Of a stretch of 64,000 nt of DNA, positions 51,975 through 60,161 are shown one piece after another (position 1 is the first letter of the stretch; the number at the start of each line of letters is the position of its first letter). The translations under genes were made by a program, and so were the position numbers. A model generated the notes under the pieces. That model did not search any database and was not told the DNA's origin. It saw nothing but the letters and a program-made list of their open reading frames with translations. Origin of the DNA: Chrysogorgia sp. JL179-B06 (lineage: Eukaryota > Cnidaria > Anthozoa > Scleralcyonacea > Chrysogorgiidae); NCBI GenBank assembly GCA_035772405.1, contig JAYKKM010000017.1, positions 1 through 64,000 on the forward strand, in the 5' to 3' direction.

Positions 51975-52275
51975 CGGATTCATTTCTATTGCTACAGTAG
52001 TGTTTGTCCCACTAATATCATGAAGTCCTTCTATCCACAACTGCATAGGAGTCTTGTTACCTTCTGATCCTAAAGGATGATGAATCTAGGTTTCTCGCCA
52101 AACCAACAGGTGTTTGTTAATGAGAGGCAAAAAGACTAGGTGAAGGCACCACATATGAACATCAGGATCAAGATAGCCACATCTTTCCATTTCGTAAAAG
52201 AAGTTATAAAACAAGCTTGCACAGCGTTGAAATACATATCTCCACAGCCTTTCAATGCGCTGGTTGTGTGTACTT
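51975..52275 (-). CDS. Integrase exon 4: catalytic Glu
   Basis: Starts near a doubled AAGTACACACAAC and encodes HNQRIERLWRYVFQRCASLF, YNFFYEMERCGYLDPDV, WCLHLVFLPLINKHLLVWRE, then TAG (52086-52088) and IHHPLGSEGNKTPMQLWIEG, LHDISGTNTTVAIEMNP to a donor AATCCG|GTACAG. The E of RIERLW completes the DDE triad. The exact acceptor is unclear and the phase at the upstream junction does not close, so one more indel may be present. Confidence 0.8.
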
Positions 52276-52480
52276 TGTTGTGTGTACTTTTTCCTTAAAC
52301 GGAAGTAACCTTAGTTATGATTATGAACGGAACGCACCACAGACAATAATCTATTCTCTGCTGGTGTCCACTTAATACAGTATGTACATACTTTTACCGA
52401 CCCCCTCTTTTGATATAACGCCTATAAGTATTAGTTTCACAATATTCTGACACTGCACAGACCAACCAACAAAAATTCGT

Positions 52481-52554
52481 TGGTTCGAGCAGGATTTGAA
52501 CTTGCATCTTCGGGTATGTAGACCGCCGCTCTACCTATTGATTTATCGAGGCAA
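52481..52554 (-). repeat. tRNA-derived SINE head 2
   Basis: On the minus strand it holds AATCAATAGGTAGAGCGG (A box) and GCAAGTTCAAATCCTGC (B box with T-stem) at tRNA spacing, beginning TTGCCTCGAT and ending CTCGAACCA. It looks more tRNA-like than the other copy, but the acceptor ends pair poorly and it sits in an integrase intron next to a long hairpin. A decayed tRNA gene is the alternative. Confidence 0.6.
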
Positions 52555-52647
52555 CAGAGTTGGTAGTGAGTCTTATCCTATTTAAGTGCACAAAATATTT
52601 TCGTGACGACTTAACGGTTGTCTTAGAGGACGCGCAGTGTTTCAATT

Positions 52648-52749
52648 CTATTTCAGAACCATCCTCAGAGATAGAAAAAACTAGTTTCACATTGAAGTAG
52701 AATATTGTGAAACTAGTTTTTCCTATCTCTGAGGATGGTTCTGAAATAG
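52648..52749. repeat. Near-perfect 43-bp-arm hairpin
   Basis: Arms 52648-52690 and 52707-52749 are reverse complements with one mismatch, separated by 16 bp. The arms start CTATTTCAGAACC and include CCTCAGAGATAG and ACTAGTTTCAC. It lies in an integrase intron just after a splice donor. RNA from either strand would fold into a stable stem. Confidence 0.9.
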
Positions 52750-52795
52750 CCTATAAGTATTTTAGACAAGTAATCATATTCAGCAGTGTGATCAC

Positions 52796-53022
52796 CTGTT
52801 ATCATGCTTCCCCTTTCTGGGCCTCTGTTGGGATGGTTCAACATGTGCCATGCAACCTCGACATTTTCACCACCGTTGTCTGATCGAACCCGCGATGGAA
52901 ATCCATACTCGTTCACTGCATCCAAAAACAATGCAAGTACCGTGTCAGTCTGATTATTGTCAGATGCATGCAGATAGACAGGTATTCTGGAATATCTATC
53001 GATTCAACCATGAATAACTATT
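52796..53022 (-). CDS. Integrase exon 3: second catalytic Asp
   Basis: Acceptor AAATGGAG, donor ATAACAG|GTGATC. It reads [18 protein letters not shown], then [31 protein letters not shown] and [11 protein letters not shown]. The TGA at 53004-53006 stands where the family has glycine (HGGID). The D of RSDNGGEN is the second catalytic residue. Confidence 0.88.
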
Positions 53023-53129
53023 CTCCATTTAAATATTCATAATGAATGAAACTAAATTGAGTTTCAATGGATAAATTATTGGTAATTTCATACAAATATA
53101 TATATATATATTTTAAATACTGTATGTAC

Positions 53130-53398
53130 CTTATAAGCTTATGGTTTCCGTCAATGTGCCATACACTTAAAGGACAAGGCACATTGTATTTACGTCTTCT
53201 TACGGCTTGTGACCACCTTTTCCAACAAGCCAATTGGGTCAGTCCTTAGCAATGAGGCTCGTATTCTCTCCCGTTGTACTCTATGTCCCTTACTTCTCAG
53301 GAACCCCTTTGCAAGTCTTAGGCCAATGTTTGGCTTTTGTTCTTGGGCCTGTTGAATAAGACTGTCAAGTTCGTTATCTTTAATGTTACTATAACTAC
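53130..53398 (-). CDS. Integrase exon 2: first catalytic Asp
   Basis: Acceptor TTTTTCTTTCAG, donor TATAAG|GTACAT. It encodes GSYSNIKDNELDSLIQQAQE, GFLRSKGHRVQRERI and RTDPIG. After a one-base shift near 53230 it continues WSQAVRRRKYNVPCPL and SVWHIDGNHKLIR. The D in HIDGNHK (53152-53150) is the first catalytic residue. Confidence 0.85.
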
Positions 53399-53544
53399 CT
53401 GAAAGAAAAACGATGTTTTCATAACAAATCTCAAGCAAAATTTGCAGCTGTTCCCCAGAGCCTCCCTATAGTATTGCAGGCTCAGGTATGAGATTGGGCA
53501 TACAAGTTGTTGAACATGACTACCCAACATAGCTCAACCTCATG

Positions 53545-53978
53545 CCCAGGCTCTCAATTTTTTGCCTCAGCCTGACCAGCCATGCTTGAATTGAGATCCT
53601 GACAATACATCATTCTAGAAAATACTCTATCTTGGCTATAGAGCCTCGTTTTCGTGATTGAGATCTCGGCGTTGGAGGCCTTCACGTCGACACTGATGAC
53701 CTAATCATATAGAGATCTGTTAGATTATCTATTCTAACTCTATGATTTCGTAAATGTGTCACCTGCAACAACATAAGAGGTTTTAAACTCAATATCTCAA
53801 TCACGAAAATGAGGCTGTATAGCGAAGACTGAACACTTTCCGGAAGGGTGTATTGATCCTGGCATCGGCTTGCACCCCTTGCAAATTTATCTATAGGGAA
53901 TTCCATTGTATTTGCCGTCTGGTCTGGTCACATCACTCTGGTGGATTAGGAGGCAGGAGCAAAAATTGAGAGCCTGGG
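53545..53978. mobile_element. Nested fold-back/MITE-like element (~434 bp)
   Basis: Outer inverted ends CCCAGGCTCTCAATTTTT (53545-53562) and its complement at 53961-53978. Inside is a second inverted pair: GCCTCGTTTTCGTGATTGAG at 53643 against CTCAATCACGAAAATGAGGC at ~53796, one mismatch. The unit sits wholly in the first integrase intron (53399-54105). It has no ORF and no clear target duplication. Confidence 0.7.
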
Positions 53979-54105
53979 ACTCCGGTATTAGGTTGATTTA
54001 ACCCAATGAACTGATTTAACCCTACCTCGGACAGTAAAAATCTTTTTATCGATCATTATAGCAACAGAGCTCATTTGCATATAGTAATTAATATAAGTTG
54101 GGTAC

Positions 54106-54511
54106 CTCTAACACCAATACCAAACGAATTCATTCTCCTCTCAAGTGTCCTTTTTCCAACTACAATGATCCGGCTGATTTGAGCAACTTAAAAATTTTGT
54201 TCTAATAAAAAGCTTACTTGATTTTCGTTTACATCGAATGCAGGTCTCCCGGCACGACTACGTCTTGGTAGATTTGCATTTATCTCCAACTCCGTCAGGA
54301 AGTTATGAGCTCTATTAAGCGCTTCTATTAGTGAATCATCGAGAGCTAGATTGACAACCCTTGTTTTAATCATGTAAATCCTTATAAGTAAGCCATCAAT
54401 TTCATTTGCATTTGAAATTCTGTCCAATCTGGATATTATATCCTGAACCACATTGAAAGTTTCAGCGAAATCCTCACTAGAGACAGCGTGAATTTCTTCA
54501 ACCTGCTCCAT
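54106..54511 (-). CDS. Integrase exon 1: N-terminal and HTH region
   Basis: Starts MEQVEEIHAVSSEDFAETF just inside the inverted repeat. A helical stretch (ISRLDRI, SLIEALNRAHNFLTELE) precedes RRSRAGRPAFDVNENQVSFL. After the TAA at 54188-54190 the same frame continues VAQISRIIVVGKRTLERRMN and SFGIGVR up to a donor TAGAG|GTACCC. The GRPxFD lead-in and the RTLERRM recognition helix form the DNA-binding module seen in this family. The stop sits where a lysine codon is expected. Confidence 0.8.
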
Positions 54512-54512
54512 A

Positions 54513-54684
54513 GCTGTCGTGAACGATTATGGGGATTCACTATATCGTCGTAAGATAAAGTACATACCTGGGATAATATGGCTAGCTGCTGACCATAAGG
54601 AATGCATTCCTCCCGTAAATTTTAGGGCATCAAAACAAAGGGTTGTGATCAGGCTATCAAAATGCAAACTTGTGTGTTCAAAAA
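54513..54684 (-). repeat. Right terminal inverted repeat
   Basis: Inverted partner of the left copy. On the minus strand it reads TTTTGAACACACAAG through to CATAATCGTTCACGACAG, and the integrase start codon (54511-54509) follows within a few bases. It contains the strong minus-strand splice donor CCCAG|GTATGT near 54569. It could therefore hold the 5' untranslated exon or promoter of the integrase. Confidence 0.9.
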
Positions 54685-54951
54685 AGAAAGTTGTGTGTTG
54701 AAAATTCGAACCTGAATTTTGGCGGAAATTGTACGTCCCGTTCCGCCAAAAACCAATTTGTATGTCAAAAATTGTAGTTCAATGTTAAAAACACAAACCA
54801 TAAAGCTATAAATGCAATGTATAGTGTTGAAATTACAAACAATACAGTTGAGAATTCAAACTTCAATGTCAGAAATGTGAATGTCTAATGTCAAAAATAG
54901 AACGTTGTGTGTAGAAAATGCCAATTTGAATTTTCGCGGAAATTGTACGCC
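54685..54951. repeat. Subterminal degenerate short repeats
   Basis: Loosely repeated ~20-25-bp words of the form TGTGTTGAAAATTC with AAAC follow the right inverted repeat. A longer pair, GTTGTGTGTTGAAAA with GCGGAAATTGTACG, recurs at ~54689-54733 and ~54903-54949. DNA transposons often have such transposase-binding repeats near their ends. The outermost GCGGAAATTGTACGCC may be the true right terminus. Confidence 0.55.
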
Positions 54952-57900
54952 ATAATTAATAGCTTGTTAAATATATTGCTCGTCAACAAATATTTGACGA
55001 ACGTTAATTTAAGAAATACTCATCATGCAAAGCTGTACAATAGCTTTAAAGAAAGACAATTTATTTGTCTACAACATACGTACAACTTATCCGGTAGCTA
55101 AATGAGTTTTTTTTTAAAAACCGAAAAATCGGACATGTTTAAACAACAACTATATATTTCGAAAATGGCGTTGGCTGATCATTTTCAGACGTATTTTACG
55201 AACGTTTATTTAAGAAATACGCATCGTGCAATGCTGTACAACAGCTTGAAAGAAAGACAATTTATTTGTCTACAACATACGTACAACTTATCCGGTAGCT
55301 AAATGAGTTTTTTTAAAAAAAGCGAAAAATCGGACATGTGTAAACAACAACTGAATATTTCCAAAATGGCGTTGGCCGATAATTTTCAGACTCGTTTGAC
55401 GAACGTTTATTTAAGACATACTCATCGTACAAAGCTGTACAATAGCGTAAAACAAAGATAATATTTCTGTGTAGAACATACCTACAGATTATAGGAAATG
55501 GGCAAGTAGCAGAGTGATATGTTGATGAAATTGCTGCAATCTATAAAATATAAACAGAAGATATTAATAGTTTGTTAAATATATTGCTCGTCAACAAATA
55601 TTTGACGAACGTTAGTTTAAGAAATGCTCATCGTGCAAAGCTGTACAATAGCTTAAAAGAAAGACAATTTATTTGTCTACAACATACGTACAACTTATCC
55701 GGTAGCTAAATTAGTTTTTTTAAAAAAAGCGAAAAATCGGACATATGTCTAAACAACAACTGTATATTTCCAAAATGGCGGTAGGCCGATAATTTTCAGA
55801 CGTATTTGACGAACGTTTATTTAAGACATACTCATCGTACAAAGCTGTACAATAGCGTAAACAAAGATAATATTTCTGTGTACAACATACCTACAGATTA
55901 TAGGAAATGGGCAAGTAGCAGAGTGATATGTTGATGAAATTGCTGCAATCTATAAAATATAAACAGAAGATATTAATAGCTTGTTAAATATATTGCTCGT
56001 CAACAAATATTTGACGAACGTTAGTTTAAGAAATGCTCATCGTGCAAAGCTGTACAATAGCTTAAAAGAAAGACAATTTATTTGTCTACAACATACGTAC
56101 AACTTATCCGGTAGCTAAATTAGTTTATTTAAAAAAGCGAAAAATCGGACATGTTTAAACCACAACTGTATATTTCCAAAATGGCGTTGGCCGATAATTT
56201 TCAGACGAACGTTTATTCAAGAAATACTCATTGTGCAAAGCTGTACAATAGCTTAAAAGAAAGACAATTTATCCGTCTACAACATACGTACAACTTATCG
56301 GGGTAGCTAAATTAGTATTTTTAAAAAAAGCGAAAAATCGGAAAATATTTCTAAACAACAACTGTATATTTCCAAAATGGCGGTAGGCCGATAATTTTCA
56401 GACGTATTTGACGAACGTTTATTTAAGACATACTCATCGTACAAAGCTGTACAATAGCGTAAACAAAGATAATATTTCTGTGTACAACATACCTACAGAT
56501 TATAGGAAATGGGCAAGTAGCACAGTGATATGTTGATGAAATTGCTGGAATCTATAAAATATAAACAGAAGATATTAATAGCTTGTTAAATATATTGCTC
56601 GTCAACAAATATTTGACGAACGTTAGTTTACGAAATGCTCATCGTGCAAAGCTGTACAATAGCTTAAAAGAAAGACAATTTATTTGTCTACAACATACGT
56701 ACAACTTATCCGGGTAGATAAATTAGTTTATTTAAAAAAAGCGAAAAATCGGACATCTTTAAACAACAACTGTATATTTCCAAAATGGCGTTGGCCGATA
56801 ATTTTCAGTCTCGTTTGACGAACGTTTATTTAAGAAATACTCATTATCCAAAGCTGTGCAACAGCTTAAAAGAAAGACAATTTATCCGGCTACAATATAC
56901 GTACAACTTATTGGGGTAGCTGAATTAGTTTATTGAAAAAAAGCGAAAAATCGGACATGTTTAAACCACAACTGTATATTTCCAAAATGGCGTTGGCCGA
57001 TAATTTTCAGACTCGTTTGATGAACGTTTATTCAAGAAATACTCATTGTGCAAAGCTGTACAATAGCTTAAAAGAAAGATAATTTATCCGTCTACAACAT
57101 ACGTACAACTTATCGGGGTAGCTAAATTAGTATTTTTAAAAAAAGCGAAAAATCGGAAAATATTTCTAAACAACAACTGTATATTTCCAAAATGGCGGTA
57201 GGCCGATAATTTTCAGACGTATTTGACGAACGTTTATTTAAGACATACTCATCGTACAAAGCTGTACAATAGCGTAAAACAAAGATAATATTTCTGTGTA
57301 GAACATACCTACAGATTATAGGAAATGGGCAAGTAGCAGAGTGATATGTTGATGAAATTGCTGGAATCTATAAAATATAAACAGAAGATATTAATAGCTT
57401 GTTAAATATATTGCTCGTCAACAAATATTTGACGAACGTTAATTTAAGAAATGCTCATCGTGCAAAGCTGTACAATAGCTTAAAAGAAAGACAATTTATT
57501 TGTCTACAACATACGTACAACTTATCCGGGTAGATAAATTAGTTTATTTAAAAAAAGCGAAAAATCGGACATCTTTAAACAACAACTGTATATTTCCAAA
57601 ATGGCGTTGGCCGATAATTTTCAGTCTCGTTTGACGAACGTTTATTTAAGAAATACTCATTATCCAAAGCTGTGCAACAGCTTAAAAGAAAGACAATTTA
57701 TCCGTCTACAATATACGTACAACTTATTGGGGTAGCTAAATTAGTTTATTGAAAAAAAGCGAAAAATCGGACATGTTTAAACCACAACTGTATATTTCCA
57801 AAATGGCGTTGGCCGATAATTTTCAGACTCGTTTGATGAACGTTTATTCAAGAAATACTCATTGTGCAAAGCTGTACAATAGCTTAAAAGAAAGACAATT

Positions 57901-59620
57901 TATCCGTCTACAACATACGTACAACTTATCGGGGTAGCTAAATTAGTATTTTTAAAAAAAGTGAAAAATCGGAAAATATTTCTAAACAACAACTGTATAT
58001 TTCCAAAATGGCGGTAGGCCGATAATTTTCAGACGTATTTGACGAACGTTTATTTAAGACATACTCATCGTACAAAGCTGTACAATAGCGTAAAACAAAG
58101 ATAATATTTCTGTGTAGAACATACCTACAGATTATAGGAAATGGGCAAGTAGCAGAGTGATATGTTGATGAAATTGCTGGAATCTATAAAATATAAACAG
58201 AAGATATTAATAGCTTGTTAAATATATTGCTCGTCAACAAATATTTGACGAACGTTAATTTAAGAAATGCTCATCGTGCAAAGCTGTACAATAGCTTAAA
58301 AGAAAGACAATTTATCCGTCTACAATATACGTACAACTTATTGGGGTAGCTAAATTAGTTTATTGAAAACAAGCGAAAAATCGGACATGTTTAAACCACA
58401 ACTGTATATTTCCAAAATGGCGTTGGCCGATAATTTTCAGACTCGTTTGATGAACGTTTATTCAAGAAATACTCATTGTGCAAAGCTGTACAATAGCTTA
58501 AAAGAAAGACAATTTATCCGTCTACAACATACGTACAACTTATCGGGGTAGCTAAATTAGTATTTTTAAAAAAAGCGAAAAATCGGAAAATATTTCTAAA
58601 CAACAACTGTATATTTCCAAAATGGCGGTAGGCCGATAATTTTCAGACGTATTTGACGAACGTTTATTTAAGACATACTCATCGTACAAAGCTGTACAAT
58701 AGCGTAAAACAAAGATAATATTTCTGTGTAGAACATACCTACAGATTATAGGAAATGGGCAAGTAGCAGAGTGATATGTTGATGAAATTGCTGGAATCTA
58801 TAAAATATAAACAGAAGATATTAATAGCTTGTTAAATATATTGCTCGTCAACAAATATTTGACGAACGTTAATTTAAGAAATGCTCATCGTGCAAAGCTG
58901 TACAATAGCTTAAAAGAAAGACAATTTATTTGTCTACAACATACGTACAACTTATCCTGGTAGCTAAATTAGTTTATTTAAAAAAAGGGAAAAATCGGAC
59001 ATGTTTAAACAACAACTGTATATTTCCAAAATGGCGTTGGCCGATAATTTTCAGTCTCGTTTGACGAACGTTTATTTAAGAAATACTCATTATCCAAAGC
59101 TGTGCAACAGCTTAAAAGAAAGACAATTTATCCGTCTACAATATACGTACAACTTATTGGGGTAGCTAAATTAGTTTATTGAAAACAAGCGAAAAATCGG
59201 ACATGTTTAAACCACAACTGTATATTTCCAAAATGGCGTTGCCCGATAATTTTCAGACGCATTTGACGAACGTTTATTTAATAAATACTCATCGTGCAAA
59301 GCTGTACAATAGCTTGAAAGAAAGACAATTTATTTGTCTACAACATACGTACAACTTATCCGGGTAGCTAAATTAGTTTATTTAAAAAAAGTGAAAAATC
59401 GGACATGTTTAAACAACAACTGTATATTTCCAAAACGGGGTTGGCCGATAATTTTCAGACTCGTTTGACGAACGTTTATTTAATAAATACTCATCGTGCA
59501 AAGCTGTATAATAGCTTGAAAGAAAGACAATTTATTTGTCTACAACATACATACAAGTTATCCGGCTAGCTAAATGAGTTTTTTTTTAAAAAGTGAAAAA
59601 TCGGACATGTCTAAACAACA
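54952..59620. repeat. Second satellite, ~204-bp monomer with higher-order units
   Basis: About 23 monomers built around CCAAAATGGCG, CCGATAATTTTCAG, TTGACGAACGTTTATT, TGCAAAGCTGTACAATAGC and CTACAACATACGTACAACTT. A special variant with GGGCAAGTAGCAGAGTG recurs at about 55501, 55910, 56512, 57328, 58143 and 58758, spacings of 409, 602, 816, 815 and 615 bp. These are 2, 3, 4, 4 and 3 monomers, so the array has variable-length higher-order units. The near-identical ~62-codon ORFs (ending QHTYNLSG) at 57749, 58363 and 59179 are frames of the repeat. It is unrelated to the left satellite. Confidence 0.95.
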
Positions 59621-59835
59621 AGATGTTCGATATTATTATGTCTTACTTTGTGTAATGTAGTTTGTGGAAACGTTTGACTTTACTATCCATATCGGCTGTA
59701 CAGGAAGCAACCTTTTCATATTTCTAATTGTTTGACAAGATTTTAAACACAAACGTTTGATAGCACAAGAAAAAGAGTAATTTATGGATTTGTTATCCTT
59801 TTATAATCTTCGTCGGATTAAAAATTTTTAATTTT
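59621..59835. other. AT-rich spacer after the second satellite
   Basis: No repeat, ORF or RNA signal was recognised. It leads into the promoter-like region. Confidence 0.5.
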
Positions 59836-59950
59836 GATTGGTTGAAAAAGCTTGTTTCTGATTGGTTAAACCGTTGGCGGTCGCCGAAGACACCCCCACC
59901 GCTGGATAGTAAAATAGTATAAATAGTGGTGAGATTCGGTTAGTTAGTCA
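59836..59950 (+). promoter_or_regulatory. CCAAT/TATA core promoter-like region
   Basis: Two inverted CCAAT boxes (GATTGG at 59836-59841 and ATTGGT at 59861-59866) are followed by TATAAATAG at 59918-59926. A start would fall near TTAGTCATT at ~59948. The layout fits an RNA polymerase II promoter reading rightwards into the splice-delimited array. No protein-coding exon follows. Confidence 0.55.
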
Positions 59951-59974
59951 TTATGAATATAAGTCAAGATAAGA

Positions 59975-60130
59975 AGGAGCTGCTCCTGCTGCACACAGTC
60001 TCAGTATCGGGTTCTGGTAAGACTGTCGAGTTATTCCAAAGAAGATGATGGGGTGCTCGTACTGCACACAGTTCCAGAGGCTCATTGAACTATCGGGTTC
60101 TCGTAAGACTGTCGAGTTATTGCAAAGAAG
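59975..60130 (+). repeat. Imperfect ~77-bp tandem duplication
   Basis: TGCACACAGT, TATCGGGTTCT, GTAAGACTGTCGAGTTATT and CAAAGAAG occur in order twice (59990-60045 and 60071-60130), the second with an extra CTCATTGAAC. Both copies hold a donor-like TCT(G/C)GTAAGA. Confidence 0.75.
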
Positions 60131-60161
60131 AACCTGAGCATCAAGAAGATTTAGAAGTTGC

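Larger units (their letters stand above)
51312..54511 (-). pseudogene. DDE integrase (transposase), five-exon remnant
   Basis: Minus-strand gene of the animal stand-alone integrase family (retroviral-integrase fold, rve/rva_4-like). Exons: 54511-54106, 53398-53130, 53022-52796, about 52275-51975, and 51449-51312. In order they give an N-terminal helical region, AGRPAFDVNENQ with a helix-turn-helix ending GKRTLERRMNSFGI, SYSNIKDNELDSLI, RRRKYNVP, the catalytic core, and a C-terminal FGIDWDGPV tail. The DDE triad is present: D in VWHIDGNHK (53152-53150), D in RSDNGGEN (52880-52878), E in NQRIERLW (52253-52251). It would cut and rejoin the element's inverted ends in the nucleus. Damage: stops at 54188-54190 (NF*VAQIS), 53004-53006 (HG*IDRYS) and 52086-52088 (RET*IHHPL), and a frameshift at ~53230. 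It starts immediately inside the right inverted repeat. Confidence 0.88.
42640..54684. mobile_element. ~12-kb TIR-bounded DNA transposon with HECT and DDE-integrase genes
   Basis: Two ~165-bp sequences in inverted orientation, at 42640-42807 and 54513-54684, match with about nine differences by hand alignment. Between them lie a plus-strand HECT-ligase gene and a minus-strand DDE integrase that converge, plus a minus-strand unidentified gene remnant. Satellite or satellite-like DNA flanks both sides. Inverted ends enclosing a DDE integrase are the hallmark of a cut-and-paste DNA transposon. The integrase resembles the stand-alone animal integrases with RSDNGGEN and HNQRIERLW motifs; relation to the IS3EU/GingerRoot-type superfamilies is a guess. 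I see no clear target-site duplication, and the outer limits are uncertain: the right end may extend to ~54951. All its genes are broken, so the copy is probably inactive. Confidence 0.75.

Noticed and set aside
52481..52554. Functional tRNA gene
   Set aside because: A and B boxes are present but the acceptor ends pair poorly and it lies within a repeat-rich intron; called a SINE head.
53018..53249. Separate small proteins on either strand at 53.0-53.25 kb
   Set aside because: The minus-strand frame is part of integrase exon 2 after a frameshift and runs on into intron; the plus-strand ORF is its shadow.
51312..54511. Retroviral or LTR-retrotransposon integrase
   Set aside because: No reverse transcriptase, protease or LTR nearby; the exon structure, GRPxFD HTH and GIDWDGP tail are those of stand-alone animal integrases between inverted repeats.
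54907..59367. Repeated ~62-66-codon ORFs (SEKSDMF..., QHTYNLSG) in the second satellite
   Set aside because: Each spans one monomer and stops at the same repeat position; no promoter, splice or codon signal apart from the repeat.
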